A stretch of 64,000 nucleotides of DNA from Rhizobium leguminosarum (GCF_002953715.1 NZ_CP025012.1:496001-560000); one strand, 5' to 3'; shown: positions 54,851-64,000, counted from the first letter of the stretch. Program-made: numbers and translations. Notes: generated by a model not told the origin, from the sequence alone.

Positions 54851-56653
54851 TTAGCTTCTGCCGAAAAGCCGCTCGATATCGCTGAGCTTCAATTCGATAT
54901 AGGTCGGCCGGCCGTGATTGCACTGGCCGGAGCCGGGCGTCACTTCCATTTCTCTCAGCAGCGCGTTCATTTCCTCCGGTCGCAGCCGCCGTCCGGAGCG
55001 CACCGATCCGTGGCAGGCCATGGTCGCCGCCACATATTCGAGCTTGGCCGATAGGCCCGACGCCGTGTCCCATTCGGCAATCTCGTCGGCAAGCTGGCGG
55101 ATCAGCCCATGCGCATCGACCTCGCCGAGCATTGCCGGCGTCTCGCGCACGGCGATCGCGCCGGGGCCGAAACGCTCGATCGCCAGGCCGAGTTCGGAAA
55201 GCTCGGCCGCATGCTGCATTAGCCGGTCGCAATCCTCTTCCGGAATATCGACGATCTCGGGGATGAGCAGCACCTGCGAGGCCAGCCGCTTGGAATGCAG
55301 CGCCTTGCGCATCGCTTCGAAGACCAGCCGCTCATGCGCGGCATGCTGGTCGACGATGACGAGCCCGTCCTCGGTCTGGGCGACGATATAGTTTGCGTGG
55401 ATCTGCGCCCGCGCCGCGCCGAGCGGATACCGTGCGTTTGGTTCGGGTGCTGCCGGCTGCGGCGAAAACTGCGGCTCGGCCCGCGCCGTCGGCATCGAAA
55501 GTCCGTCGAAGGACGCCTGTGGCCGCTCGCCGAAACCCGTTGTCGGCTGATAGGGCCGGGAGGGCGACGTTTCGGCCGACCATCCGCCCTGCGGCCGCTG
55601 GCTATTCGGCTGGAAGCCGGGGCGGAAGGAGCGCAGCATGTCGCTCGCCCCGGTCGTTGCCGCCCTGCTGCCGTCGCGCGCCAAGGCCTCGCGGATGGCG
55701 CCGACGATCAGGCCGCGCACCAGGCCAGGATCGCGGAACCGCACGTCGGACTTTGCCGGATGCACGTTGACGTCGACGAGAGCGGGATCGAGCGTGATCG
55801 ACAGCACCGCCACCGGATAGCGTCCGGATGGGATCGTCTCGGCATAGGCGCCGCGGATCGCCGAGAGGATCAGCTTGTCCTGCACCGGCCGGCCGTTGAC
55901 GAAGGCGTATTGATGGGCGGAGTTGCCGCGATTGAAGGTCGGCACGCCTGCAAAGCCGGTCAGCGAGATCTCTTCGCGCTCGGCGTCGAGCGCAATGGCG
56001 TTGTCGCGGAATTCCTTGCCAAGCACCTGCGCCATGCGCGCCAGATGGTCGTCGCCGGTTGCCGGAAATTCCAGTGTCGTGCGGTCCGAGCCCGACAGCA
56101 CGAAGCGTACCGCCGGAAAGGCGATCGCCATGCGCTTGACGATCTCGGTGATGGCGCCGGCCTCGGCCTTCTCCGTCTTCAGGAATTTGAGCCGGGCCGG
56201 TGTGGCAAAGAACAGGTCGCGCACTTCGACGATCGTCCCGGGATTGGCGGCAGCCGGGCGCATATGCGCGATCTTGCCGCCGGTCACGGCGATCTCGTGG
56301 CCGCCGGCGCTGTCGCGCCTGCGGCTTGCAATGCTGAGCCTTGCGACCGAGCCGATCGAGGGCAGCGCCTCACCACGGAAGCCGAGCGTGCGGATATCCT
56401 CGAGCGTCTCCGATATCTTCGAGGTGCAGTGGCGCCTGACCGCCAGTTCCAGATCGGCCGCGTCCATGCCCGAGCCGTTGTCGCTGACGCGCAGCAGCGC
56501 CTTGCCGCCGCCAGCCGTGGCGATTTCGATGCGCGTCGCGCCCGCGTCGAGTGCGTTTTCGATCAGTTCCTTGGCAGCGCTCGCCGGTCGTTCGATGACT
56601 TCGCCGGCGGCGATCTGGTTGATGAGCGTTTCGGAAAGCTGTCTGATGGCCAT
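54851..56653 (-). CDS. mutL: DNA mismatch repair protein MutL
   Basis: 600 residues. GHKL ATPase N-terminal half: [28 protein letters not shown] and [16 protein letters not shown]. Pro/Gln-rich linker (about 340-400). C-terminal dimerisation/endonuclease half contains [12 protein letters not shown], the DQHA(x)2E(x)4E metal-site motif, and QCNHGRPT near the end. This makes it a nicking-type MutL, as expected for bacteria without MutH. The upstream neighbour is the PAS-receiver gene, divergent. Confidence 0.95.
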   Translation of the reverse strand: MAIRQLSETLINQIAAGEVIERPASAAKELIENALDAGATRIEIATAGGGKALLRVSDNGSGMDAADLELAVRRHCTSKISETLEDIRTLGFRGEALPSIGSVARLSIASRRRDSAGGHEIAVTGGKIAHMRPAAANPGTIVEVRDLFFATPARLKFLKTEKAEAGAITEIVKRMAIAFPAVRFVLSGSDRTTLEFPATGDDHLARMAQVLGKEFRDNAIALDAEREEISLTGFAGVPTFNRGNSAHQYAFVNGRPVQDKLILSAIRGAYAETIPSGRYPVAVLSITLDPALVDVNVHPAKSDVRFRDPGLVRGLIVGAIREALARDGSRAATTGASDMLRSFRPGFQPNSQRPQGGWSAETSPSRPYQPTTGFGERPQASFDGLSMPTARAEPQFSPQPAAPEPNARYPLGAARAQIHANYIVAQTEDGLVIVDQHAAHERLVFEAMRKALHSKRLASQVLLIPEIVDIPEEDCDRLMQHAAELSELGLAIERFGPGAIAVRETPAMLGEVDAHGLIRQLADEIAEWDTASGLSAKLEYVAATMACHGSVRSGRRLRPEEMNALLREMEVTPGSGQCNHGRPTYIELKLSDIERLFGRS

Positions 56654-56836
56654 GGGCTATTTTCGGGGATTCGCGGGCCGGAGGGAAGGGGTTTCGATGC
56701 GCTTTCCCAAAGCGTGATCACGGCCGTCCGCGAATTTGGTGGTGCCTAGTGTTAAGCCGGTTTTAACATAAAAATGGCATTTCTAATCACATACTTCCGG
56801 AAGCTGTGAAATCGAACAGATGTGGGACGCAATGGA

Positions 56837-58558
56837 ATGAGTGCCGGCTTCGAAAAGGCGGACACATCATCAGAAATCGATGGGTCTCCCGCCGAGGCCG
56901 ATCTGCAGACGGCGCTTTTCGATGTGGTGTGCGACAGCCTTTCCGCAGCTTTCATCATCTACGACAAGAACGATCATCTGATCTTCGCAAGCCGCCAGAC
57001 GCTCGAATTCTTTCCGCTGCCCGCCGAAATGCTGAAGCCGGGCACGCGGCTTCGCGATTTCCTCGGTGCGATGTACGACACCGGCATTCGCCAGCAGTAT
57101 GATGTCAGGCAGGGCGGCTCGCTGAGCCGCGAGGACTGGCTGTCGCAGAAAATCGCCTCGCATTGGCGCGAGCGCTTCGACGCCGTCGAGCGCCACGGCG
57201 CCGACAGCTGGGTCCGCTTCGTCAAGCGCAGGCTGCCGGGTGGTTACGGCGTCACCATCATCTCCGACATTTCCGAAAACAAGAAGCGCGAAGAGCAATG
57301 GCGCTCGGATCTGGAGCGCGTGCAGCTGACCGAGGACATTCTCGACAATCTGCCGTTCCCGCTCTTCGTCAAGGACCGCAACCTCACCTATGTCGCGGTC
57401 AATCTCGCCTTCTGCGAGAAATATCAGACGAGCGCCGACGAGGTGCTCGGGCGCAAGAGCGGTGATCTTTTTTCAGAGGAGATCGCCAAGCGTTTCGAGG
57501 AGAGCGATCGCCACGTGCTGGAGACCGGCGAGATGTCCGTCTCCCGCCAGCGTCAGATCTCCCGCGACGGCACCGAGCGCGACATCGTCAGCCGCAAGCA
57601 CCGCATCGGCAAGCCCGGCCGCTATTTCCTGGTATCGACCATGCAGGACCTGCCGCGCGACGGCGCCGATCTCGACGAGTTCGGCCAAGCGTCCGCGATC
57701 ACCGCCTCCAGCAATCAAAGCTACCGCCGGGCCTATGTGCCGGTACCAACCGGCGTCGAGCGGCGCGAACCGGCGGCGATGGAAGCGATCGTTCCGGAGA
57801 ATTTCTCCGGCCGCAAGGTCCTTGTCGTCACTGCCGACCTCGCAGCCGAGACCGCCGCGCTGCGGACGCTGACGAAATACGGCTTCGAATCCTGCTCGGT
57901 CCGCGGCGAGGACGAAGAGGAGCGGTTCCTGGAAATCGCCACCTCCTCCGGCATCTCGCTCGATCTCTTGATCATCGATAATCAGATGGGCATGCGCTGC
58001 CTCGAGCTTGCCGAGCAATACGGCATCCCGGCGCTCGTCATGGACGGTTTCCAGATCGCCAACGAGCTCACATTCCAGATCGCCCGGCATTTCAATCGCA
58101 ACAGCCGCAGCGCCGCCGGTTCGGATACGGATTGGGAAATCAGCATTTCCGACGATGTGGTCGGCCTGCAGATTCTCGTGGCCGAAGACAACGATATCAA
58201 CCAGATCGTCTTCTCGCAGATCCTGGAAGGCCTTGGCTACCGCCATATGTTGGCAGCGACTGGCGACGAGGCAGTGCGCCTCTGGGCCGAGCACCGGCCG
58301 CAGATCGTGTTGATGGATATTTCCCTGCCGGGTTTCAACGGCTTCGAGGCCGCCCGCCTCATCCGGCAGATGGAGGAAAACGGCGACGGCACCCGCACCC
58401 CGATCATCGGCGTGCTCACCCAGGCCTTCGAGCGCGACCGCGCCGAATGTGTCAAATCAGGCATGGACGACGTCATCATGAAACCCGTCAGCCCCGACAT
58501 GCTTGAGACGGTGTTTCAGAAGTACCTAATGGACGAACCTATGCGGGCGCGAAACTAG
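56837..58558 (+). CDS. PAS-PAS-receiver protein lacking a histidine kinase
   Basis: 573 residues from ATG 56837 (GTG 56822 is an alternative). PAS-type domain at about 25-150 (SAAFIIYDKNDHLIF), linker helix, second PAS at about 170-280 (DNLPFPLFVKDRNLTYVAVN), a receiver-like region without phospho-Asp at about 318-425 (RKVLVVTADLAAETAAL), and a complete receiver at about 445-567 (acidic EDN 450-452, phospho-Asp 494 in LMDISLPG, Thr 528, Lys 549 in MKPVS). No H-box or ATP-binding domain and no output domain. It ends 99 bp before a GGDEF-EAL gene on the same strand. Confidence 0.85.
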   Translation: MSAGFEKADTSSEIDGSPAEADLQTALFDVVCDSLSAAFIIYDKNDHLIFASRQTLEFFPLPAEMLKPGTRLRDFLGAMYDTGIRQQYDVRQGGSLSREDWLSQKIASHWRERFDAVERHGADSWVRFVKRRLPGGYGVTIISDISENKKREEQWRSDLERVQLTEDILDNLPFPLFVKDRNLTYVAVNLAFCEKYQTSADEVLGRKSGDLFSEEIAKRFEESDRHVLETGEMSVSRQRQISRDGTERDIVSRKHRIGKPGRYFLVSTMQDLPRDGADLDEFGQASAITASSNQSYRRAYVPVPTGVERREPAAMEAIVPENFSGRKVLVVTADLAAETAALRTLTKYGFESCSVRGEDEEERFLEIATSSGISLDLLIIDNQMGMRCLELAEQYGIPALVMDGFQIANELTFQIARHFNRNSRSAAGSDTDWEISISDDVVGLQILVAEDNDINQIVFSQILEGLGYRHMLAATGDEAVRLWAEHRPQIVLMDISLPGFNGFEAARLIRQMEENGDGTRTPIIGVLTQAFERDRAECVKSGMDDVIMKPVSPDMLETVFQKYLMDEPMRARN

Positions 58559-58657
58559 CCGGCGATACCCGTCAACTCCCTAGATTTTGGGCGTTTCAGG
58601 CGGCAGAGGCCGCTGATTTCCTATCGAATTGTTAAGACATGCCGGTCATTCTTTTGC

Positions 58658-60049
58658 ATGGCTGCGGGGGAAGCTCGGGTTTGCATGATGAAATCGGCGG
58701 AAATAGCTTTCTTGACCGTGGGTCAGAATGAGCTTCAGGCGATGGCCTATACCGATCCGCTGACCGGATTGGGCAACCGCAATCGCATGCGGGACAAGGT
58801 CTTGCAGATCTCTTCCGAGCGCGCCAGCGATCCGGCCCCCTTCACCATCGGCATCGTCAACCTCGACAGCTTCAAGCCGATCAACGATCTGTTCGGCTCG
58901 ACGGCCGGCGATGAAATCCTCTGCCAGGTCGCCCATCGTCTCAGGGCCTGTATTCCTGATGGCGCGCTTGTGACCCGCCATGATGGCGACGAATTCGCCT
59001 TCGTGCTGCCGTTGATCTTCGAGCGGGCGAGTGCCGAGAAATTCGGCCAGATGATCCGCGAGGTGCTATCGGCTCCCTATGACCTCGGTGACCGCAACGT
59101 CCGTCTCTCCGCTTCCCTCGGCTTCTCCATCTATCCGTTCGCCGGAGAGGATTGCGAGGAACTGCTGAAGAGCGCCGAGACCGCCCTCTACCGTTCCAAG
59201 CGCCGCGGCCGCGGCCAGATCACCGTCTATTCGCGCGAGATCGCGCAGGAAATGAAGCGCGCCACGCAGCTGGAGCAGGCGCTCAGAAACGCCATCATCT
59301 CGGATGCGATCGACGTGCATTTCCAGCCGATCGTCTCGCTGTCCAACAATCAGGTCGTCGGCTTCGAGGCGCTCGCCCGCTGGAACGACCCCGATCTCGG
59401 CTTCGTCTCGCCCGGTGTCTTCGTGCCGCTCGCCGAAGAGCGCGGCTTCATCGATGCGCTGTCGGAGGCGTTGCTGCGTAAAGCCGCCGAAGCAGCACTT
59501 TCCTGGCCACGCGAACTCTTTCTGTCGTTCAATCTTTCCTCGGCCCAGCTGATGGATCCGGGCACGAGCAGCAGCGTCCTGTCGATCCTCGGCCGCGTCG
59601 GCTTCGATCCGCATCGCTTGGAACTGGAGATCACCGAGACCGCGGTGATGAGTTCGGCCGATACCGCTCATCGCATCATCGCCGATCTGCGCGCCGCCGG
59701 TGTACGCATCTCGCTCGACGATTTCGGCACCGGTCAGTCGAGCCTCGGGCGGCTACGCGACTTCATCTTCGACAAGATCAAGATCGACCGTGCCTTCGTC
59801 TCGCGCATCAATTCCGATCGCGCCTCCGAACACATCATCAAGGCGATCCTTACCATGTGCGAGGGCCTGGAGCTGGAAGTCGTAGCGGAAGGCATCGAGG
59901 ATTATGCCGAGGCAGTGAAGTTGCGCACGCTCGGCTGCGGCATGGGCCAGGGCTATCATTTCGGCCGTCCGGCGGACGGTATCGCCACGCTGCGCTTCCT
60001 GCACGAGAACTATTACGATCCGACCGTGATGGAGCGTGTCAGCGCATAA
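58658..60049 (+). CDS. GGDEF-EAL protein, probable c-di-GMP phosphodiesterase
   Basis: 463 residues, no membrane segments. GGDEF domain at about 30-190 begins DPLTGLGNRNRM; the signature reads DGDEF (109-113) in place of GGDEF. EAL domain at about 205-450 keeps the catalytic set: FEALARW (Glu 237), NLSSAQL, EITET, DDFGTGQSSL, KIDRAF and VVAEGIED. Synthesis activity is therefore doubtful and breakdown likely. ATG 58685 is an alternative start with GGGGAAG upstream. Probably works with the PAS-receiver protein ahead of it. Confidence 0.88.
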   Translation: MAAGEARVCMMKSAEIAFLTVGQNELQAMAYTDPLTGLGNRNRMRDKVLQISSERASDPAPFTIGIVNLDSFKPINDLFGSTAGDEILCQVAHRLRACIPDGALVTRHDGDEFAFVLPLIFERASAEKFGQMIREVLSAPYDLGDRNVRLSASLGFSIYPFAGEDCEELLKSAETALYRSKRRGRGQITVYSREIAQEMKRATQLEQALRNAIISDAIDVHFQPIVSLSNNQVVGFEALARWNDPDLGFVSPGVFVPLAEERGFIDALSEALLRKAAEAALSWPRELFLSFNLSSAQLMDPGTSSSVLSILGRVGFDPHRLELEITETAVMSSADTAHRIIADLRAAGVRISLDDFGTGQSSLGRLRDFIFDKIKIDRAFVSRINSDRASEHIIKAILTMCEGLELEVVAEGIEDYAEAVKLRTLGCGMGQGYHFGRPADGIATLRFLHENYYDPTVMERVSA

Positions 60050-60050
60050 A

Positions 60051-60078
60051 GCGATGGCGCCCCTGGGAGCGCCATCGC
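60051..60078. terminator. Hairpin between convergent GGDEF-EAL and PRC-barrel genes
   Basis: GCGATGGCGC (60051-60060) / GCGCCATCGC (60069-60078), 8-nt loop; starts 1 bp past the phosphodiesterase stop. No T-run, so it is a likely transcript-end hairpin rather than a standard terminator. Confidence 0.6.
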
Positions 60079-60102
60079 CTACGCTATACTACCGCGCACG
60101 GA

Positions 60103-60708
60103 TTACTTAGGCGTGGTCGAGCCGGTCGCCGTGGTATCGGTACCGGTCGCAGCCGGAGCCTTTTCGGCCGCCAGCATTGCCAGCGTCTTGAACTCAGGTG
60201 CGGCCTTCAGCGATTCAGACGTTTCGCTGGTCGTCAGCTTGACGCTGCCGTCCTGGGTGTTCTGGGCGACGGTGATCTTTTCCATCGGCACGGCGACGTT
60301 CTTTTCGCCGATACCCAGGAAGCCGCCGACACCGATGATTGCAGCAACGAAGCCGCCGTCCTTCTTCAGGATCAGGTCGTTGACGCTGCCGATGCTTTCA
60401 TTGTTGCCGTTATAGACCGACTGTCCGATATAGGTGTTGGCGCTGACCTGATCCGGAGACTGCTCCGTCAGATAGCCGGCCTGAGCCGTATCTGCCGTCG
60501 GTGCTGCGGCCGGAGCCTGTGCGGCATCGCCCGCGGGCTTGGTGACGTCAGGCGTCATCGGCTTCGGTGCTGCCGGATCGGCGGGAGCCGCCTGGGTCGG
60601 AGCGGCGGGGTCCGCAGGCTGCGGAGCCGTCTGCGAGAATGCTGCCGGTGCGAAAGCCGTGGCAAACAGGGCGCCAGCGGCAACGGTCGTCAAGAGTTTG
60701 CGTGTCAT
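60103..60708 (-). CDS. Exported PRC-barrel domain protein
   Basis: 201 residues from ATG 60708. Signal peptide of about 26 residues ending AFSQ, then an Ala/Pro-rich linker (to about 80), then a PRC-barrel (SANTYIGQSVYNGNNESIG and VNDLILKKDGGFVAAIIGVGGFLGIGEKNVAVP). Ends with an Ala/Thr tail. Periplasmic or surface protein, role unknown; rhizobia carry several such proteins. The longer upstream frame has no protein-like features. Confidence 0.85.
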   Translation of the reverse strand: MTRKLLTTVAAGALFATAFAPAAFSQTAPQPADPAAPTQAAPADPAAPKPMTPDVTKPAGDAAQAPAAAPTADTAQAGYLTEQSPDQVSANTYIGQSVYNGNNESIGSVNDLILKKDGGFVAAIIGVGGFLGIGEKNVAVPMEKITVAQNTQDGSVKLTTSETSESLKAAPEFKTLAMLAAEKAPAATGTDTTATGSTTPK

Positions 60709-60888
60709 TTCGAACCTACCTTCTTTTTTTTCTAGTGATCGCTGACCCGGTAACACCTGTGTCTCAGGTCTCTTTACCGAGCCAGTTCGAAGGGAAAATG
60801 ACTGGTGGAGTGATTGGTTCCGGTTGAAAACACGGAAAATTTCTCGATTTTCACGGAACATTTATCGATGAGTGGCCACCAAAACGAG

Positions 60889-60912
60889 AAAAAGCGCCCC
60901 GGTGAGGAGCGC
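60889..60912 (-). terminator. Terminator of the dgo operon (after the SMP-30 gene)
   Basis: On the minus strand GCGCTCC (60912-60906) pairs with GGGGCGC (60900-60894, one G-U pair), then TTTTT (60893-60889) and further T. Located 27 bp past the stop at 60939. Confidence 0.72.
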
Positions 60913-60938
60913 CTTTGATCATCGCTGGCAAGCAAAAA

Positions 60939-61826
60939 TCAGATCACATAGACGGGATCGAACACGCCTTTGACGTCGATGCCGAGTTCCAGCAGAGCGC
61001 CGGCACTGGGCTGCGCCGAACGGGCATTCTCATCCAGCCCTTCCCAGGCGGTCGTTACCGCCAGGCGGTCGGCATTGACGCCGATGAAGGCAGGGCAGGA
61101 GGGCTGGACGGCAGGAACCTTGTAGCGCGAGATGCGCAGGCCGTCCGGACTGTAGCGGTCGACGACGCCGGCGCCCCAGCGCGCATTCCACAGATAGCCG
61201 TCGGCATCGACCACCGAGCCGTCGATGTCGCCGGGGTCGTTCATGCTGTCGACGAGCACGATCGGTTCGCCCGAGGGCAAGCCGGTCAGCGGATCGACCA
61301 TGACGCGCATCAGCCGGTTGATCCGGGAATCCGTATAATAGCCGATCGTGCCGTCAGGCGAGAAGCAGATCGAATTCGGGATGCTGATGCCGTTGAAGAT
61401 CTTCGTCACCTTGCCGCTAGCGACGTGATAGATGGCGCCGGCCTGGTTTTCCGCCCGCTTGCTCATCGTGCCGATCCAGAGCGCACCGGACGGATGCGTG
61501 CGGCCGTCGTTCGAACGGTTTTCCGGCCTGTCGTTTTCGAGCGCGGCGTAGAAGGTGAGGTTGCCGCTTGCGACGTCGCGCACGAAAAGCCCTTCTTCGG
61601 TCGCGATCAGCTGCCGCCCGGCGTCGATGCGGGCAAGCACGCTCGCCATCACAGGCAGCGGATGCACCTTTTTTGCGCCCGTCGAAAGATTGAGTTCATG
61701 CAGTTCCTTGCCGAGGATGTTGAACCACCAGACGGTATTGCTGTCCGGATCATAGGTCGGGCCTTCACCGAGAACGGAATTGGTATTGCAAAGTGTTTTG
61801 CCTTCGAACTCATAAATATCAGTCAT
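60939..61826 (-). CDS. SMP-30/gluconolactonase/LRE family lactonase
   Basis: 295 residues; six-bladed beta-propeller that hydrolyses sugar lactones. Metal ligands expected in VLGEGPTYD (Glu near 20), SNDGRTHPSGALWIGTM (near 103-119) and the later DGYLWNARWGAG; SFSPDG-type FSPDGT is also present. ATG overlaps the TGA of dgoA by 4 bp, so it belongs to the same operon, likely opening galactono-lactone or a related lactone. Confidence 0.9.
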   Translation of the reverse strand: MTDIYEFEGKTLCNTNSVLGEGPTYDPDSNTVWWFNILGKELHELNLSTGAKKVHPLPVMASVLARIDAGRQLIATEEGLFVRDVASGNLTFYAALENDRPENRSNDGRTHPSGALWIGTMSKRAENQAGAIYHVASGKVTKIFNGISIPNSICFSPDGTIGYYTDSRINRLMRVMVDPLTGLPSGEPIVLVDSMNDPGDIDGSVVDADGYLWNARWGAGVVDRYSPDGLRISRYKVPAVQPSCPAFIGVNADRLAVTTAWEGLDENARSAQPSAGALLELGIDVKGVFDPVYVI

Positions 61827-62464
61827 ACGTTCACGCTCCCAATGGCTGCATCATAGGCGTAAATGGTCGCCTTGGCGCGCTCGGCAACCTCTGACACGGT
61901 CATTCCGGGTTTGTAGATGCTGGTGCCGAGGCCGAAAGCGAAGATGCCGGCCTTGGTATAATCGCCGAAATTCTTATCCGACACACCGCCGACGGCGGCA
62001 ATCATCAGCTCCGGCGGCAGGATTGCCCGGATCGCCGTGATGCCGGAAGGGCCGAGCACGCTGGCCGGAAAAAATTTGAGACCGGTGGCCCCGGCCCGCG
62101 CCGCCGCCAGCGCCTCGGTCGGCGTGAAGACGCCCGGCATCGTCACCATGCCGTAGTCGCGCGCCCGGATGATCACCTCGGGCTCGACATTCGGGGTGAC
62201 GAGCAGCTTGCCGCCGGCCGCATGCAGGCTGTCGACCGCCTCGACGGTCAGCACCGTGCCGGCGCCGATCAGCACTTCGACCGGCGCCATCTTCGCGGCG
62301 ATCTCGATGGATTTGAACGGTTCCGGCGAGTTGAGCGGGATCTCGATCGCCGTCAGGCCATTTTCGATCAGAGCACCGACGACGCTTTCGGTCTCGTCAG
62401 GCCGGATGCCGCGAAGGATGGCGATCAGCGGGCGCTTCATGTCGGGGAAGGGGATACGGTTCAT
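61823..62464 (-). CDS. dgoA: 2-dehydro-3-deoxy-6-phosphogalactonate aldolase
   Basis: 213 residues; KDPG/KHG aldolase family TIM barrel that splits the 6-phospho-keto-deoxy sugar acid into pyruvate and glyceraldehyde 3-phosphate. Catalytic Glu in GLTAIEIPLNSP, and Schiff-base Lys in GLKFFPAS. Galactonate specificity is inferred from adjacent dgoK. ATG 62464 lies 13 bp after dgoK. Confidence 0.92.
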   Translation of the reverse strand: MNRIPFPDMKRPLIAILRGIRPDETESVVGALIENGLTAIEIPLNSPEPFKSIEIAAKMAPVEVLIGAGTVLTVEAVDSLHAAGGKLLVTPNVEPEVIIRARDYGMVTMPGVFTPTEALAAARAGATGLKFFPASVLGPSGITAIRAILPPELMIAAVGGVSDKNFGDYTKAGIFAFGLGTSIYKPGMTVSEVAERAKATIYAYDAAIGSVNV

Positions 62465-62477
62465 CGTGTCAGCTTTC

Positions 62478-63395
62478 TCAATTCGGCCAGATGGCTTCGG
62501 CGGCAGCCGAAAGCCCGCGGCGCACGGCGGCGTCGGCGTCGATGGCGGTGAAGGCAAGGGAGAGGGTTTTGAAGGCCTGTTCATAGAGCGCCTGCAGGCG
62601 CCCTGAGGCGACGAGGGTGATGTCGGTGCCGTTTGCCGCATCTTGCAGCGCGCCGGCGATTTCGAGGCCGATCAGCGTGCCGGAAAGCCGGGCTTGCGCC
62701 GCTGCGGCAGAAATCCCGTGCAGGAGCTGGCCCGAGCGGGCGGTAAACAGCAGGTTGGAGGCAAGGGCCGGGCGTGCGAAAGCGGCCGAGACGGCGGCCT
62801 CGAAGGCTGCCGCATCCGCCGGCTGCTCTTCCGCACCGGCAACGGCATGCGAAAGGATCGTGTGTTTGCTGATGACGTCGAAAAGCTCGCCGGTCATGAA
62901 GGTCGAAAAGCCGGAGACGTTGGCGTCCGTCACATGCACCCATTTCGAATGCGTGCCGGGCATGCAGACCGCCTGCGCCCCGGAGCTTGCGCGGCCGAGC
63001 GCGCCGAGAAGCTGGGTTTCTTCGCCGCGCATGACGTCCGGCGTCGCCATGTCCCGCTGGGCAAGGCCCGGCAGGATGCGGATGTCGCGGCTTTCGCCGG
63101 GCACGGAGACCGCCGCGGTCAGGATCGAGGCAAGCGGCGTCGGCACGTCGATATAACCGGCCTCGACCCAGCCCTGCCGTGCGCCGGCCATGCCGCAGAT
63201 GATCACCGGCAGGTTTTCCGGCGCCTCGATGGCTGTGAGATGGCCGGCAAGCACGGCGGAAAAGCCGGTTTTTGCCGCGCTCGTCATGCCTTCGCCGCTA
63301 CGGCGTTCGGCAAGGACGGTGCCGTCCCTGCCCATCAGCCACAGCCGAAAGCTGCTGGCGCCCCAGTCCACCGCGACATAAGCGGGATTTGCCAT
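62478..63395 (-). CDS. dgoK: 2-dehydro-3-deoxygalactonokinase
   Basis: 305 residues from ATG 63395; phosphorylates 2-keto-3-deoxygalactonate using ATP. Actin/hexokinase-like fold with the N-terminal VAVDWGASSFRLWLM, CMPGTHSKWV and GLEIAGAL motifs of the DgoK family. The start overlaps the TAA of the SDR gene by one base (TAATG). A longer in-frame extension overlaps the SDR gene and is discarded. Confidence 0.93.
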   Translation of the reverse strand: MANPAYVAVDWGASSFRLWLMGRDGTVLAERRSGEGMTSAAKTGFSAVLAGHLTAIEAPENLPVIICGMAGARQGWVEAGYIDVPTPLASILTAAVSVPGESRDIRILPGLAQRDMATPDVMRGEETQLLGALGRASSGAQAVCMPGTHSKWVHVTDANVSGFSTFMTGELFDVISKHTILSHAVAGAEEQPADAAAFEAAVSAAFARPALASNLLFTARSGQLLHGISAAAAQARLSGTLIGLEIAGALQDAANGTDITLVASGRLQALYEQAFKTLSLAFTAIDADAAVRRGLSAAAEAIWPN

Positions 63396-64000
63396 TACAG
63401 AACGCCTCCATCGACAATCAGGGACTGGGCGGTCATCGCCGCCGCACAGTCGGATGCAAGAAACAGGCAGGGACCGACGATCGCATCGGGTTTGAGCGCG
63501 ACCTTCAGGCACTGGTCCTCGACCGAGCGCGCAATGCTCTCCTCGGTAAGCCAGTGCTGCATCTGCCGCTCGGTGACGACCATGCCGGGCAGGATGCAGT
63601 TGACCCGGATGTTCTCCGGCCCAAGCCTGCCCGCCAGGCTCTTCGTCAGCCCGACGACCGCTGCCTTGGCCGCCGCATAGGCGGGAAAGCCGCCCATGTT
63701 CAGCTTGAAGGCGATCGACGACATATTGATGATCGCCCCGCCGCCGGCCGTCCGCATCGACGGCACGACTGCCTGCGAGGTGAAGAACACATGCTTGAGG
63801 TTGACCGCCTGGTTGTTGTCCCAATAGGCCTCGGTCACCGCGTCGAATTCATGGCGGTCGTCCCAGGCGGCATTATTGACCAGCACGCGGATCGGCCCTG
63901 AGCTGGCAATGACGCTATCGACCGTAAGCCGGATCGCCTCGATGTCGCGCAGGTCGGCATGGTGAAAGGAGACCGGATGCAAGGTCTCCTGCGACAGCCT
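63395..64000 (-). CDS. SDR-family dehydrogenase (5' end beyond window)
   Basis: C-terminal about 200 residues of a short-chain dehydrogenase: NNAAWDD (NNAG-like), catalytic Ser in NMSSIAF, YAAAK (catalytic Tyr/Lys), VNCILPGMV, and C-terminal DGGVL. The N-terminal glycine-rich NAD motif is outside the window. Coupled to dgoK, dgoA and the SMP-30 gene, so it probably oxidises the aldose (for example a galactose-type sugar) to the lactone. Exact sugar is not deducible. Confidence 0.9.
   Translation of the reverse strand, partial: RLSQETLHPVSFHHADLRDIEAIRLTVDSVIASSGPIRVLVNNAAWDDRHEFDAVTEAYWDNNQAVNLKHVFFTSQAVVPSMRTAGGGAIINMSSIAFKLNMGGFPAYAAAKAAVVGLTKSLAGRLGPENIRVNCILPGMVVTERQMQHWLTEESIARSVEDQCLKVALKPDAIVGPCLFLASDCAAAMTAQSLIVDGGVL

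Overview
This is a GC-rich, densely packed alphaproteobacterial chromosome segment, most likely from Rhizobium (R. etli / R. leguminosarum group). The evidence is the gene content (short-form HisG with HisZ, a Kdo/lipid A operon with DUF4170, GlcDEF, an RsmE/GshA pair, DUF2093) and many copies of rhizobial intergenic mosaic palindromes (RIME-like). No rRNA, tRNA, CRISPR array or replication origin was recognised.

Layout. 0-8 kb: gshA (cut by the window), rsmE, a PiT phosphate transporter, a Nudix hydrolase, then a LysR regulator with an S-adenosylhomocysteinase-like enzyme, and a quinone-oxidoreductase-type MDR divergent from another LysR gene. 8-13 kb: a LysR gene divergent from glcDEF (glycolate oxidase). 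13-21 kb is the accessory part: a small periplasmic protein, an outer-membrane barrel, two paralogous L,D-transpeptidases in the same orientation, and between them a decayed IS110-type transposase, a duplicated 932-residue RTX/cadherin-like protein, a GNAT gene broken by one in-frame stop, and an ambiguous small ORF. 21-32 kb: DNA glycosylase Tag, a HAD phosphatase, an aldo/keto reductase, DUF305 and a Cys/Met-rich small protein (probably metal-related), hisS-hisZ-hisG, DoxX and a glutathione transferase. 33-35 kb: groES-groEL under a CIRCE operator. 35-46 kb: a HAD-IIA phosphatase, ribF, ileS, a lipoprotein, tadA divergent from a very long-tailed rRNA pseudouridine synthase, rsmD, a patatin-like phospholipase, and an EVE-domain/VOC pair. 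46-57 kb: a Kef-type K+/H+ antiporter, pmbA (TldE), cysQ, DUF4170, waaA, a HAD phosphatase and lpxK (LPS core/lipid A), then DUF2093 and mutL. 57-60 kb: a PAS-PAS-receiver protein without a kinase next to a GGDEF-EAL protein with an altered GGDEF site, and a secreted PRC-barrel protein. 61-64 kb: SMP-30 lactonase, dgoA, dgoK and an SDR, an overlapping operon for sugar acid breakdown through 2-keto-3-deoxy-(6-phospho)galactonate.

The most unusual signals are: (a) RIME-like palindromes that supply the stop codons of at least five genes (pit, the 13.2 kb gene, pmbA, lpxK and DUF2093), with one element ending both lpxK and the convergent DUF2093 gene; (b) the 15.2-20.8 kb accessory segment bracketed by L,D-transpeptidase paralogues, with a 30-bp perfect palindrome beside the IS110 remnant; (c) three exact-length 150-bp in-frame repeats in the tail of the pseudouridine synthase; (d) the kinase-less receiver protein beside the c-di-GMP enzyme. 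No clearly new defence or mobile system was found.
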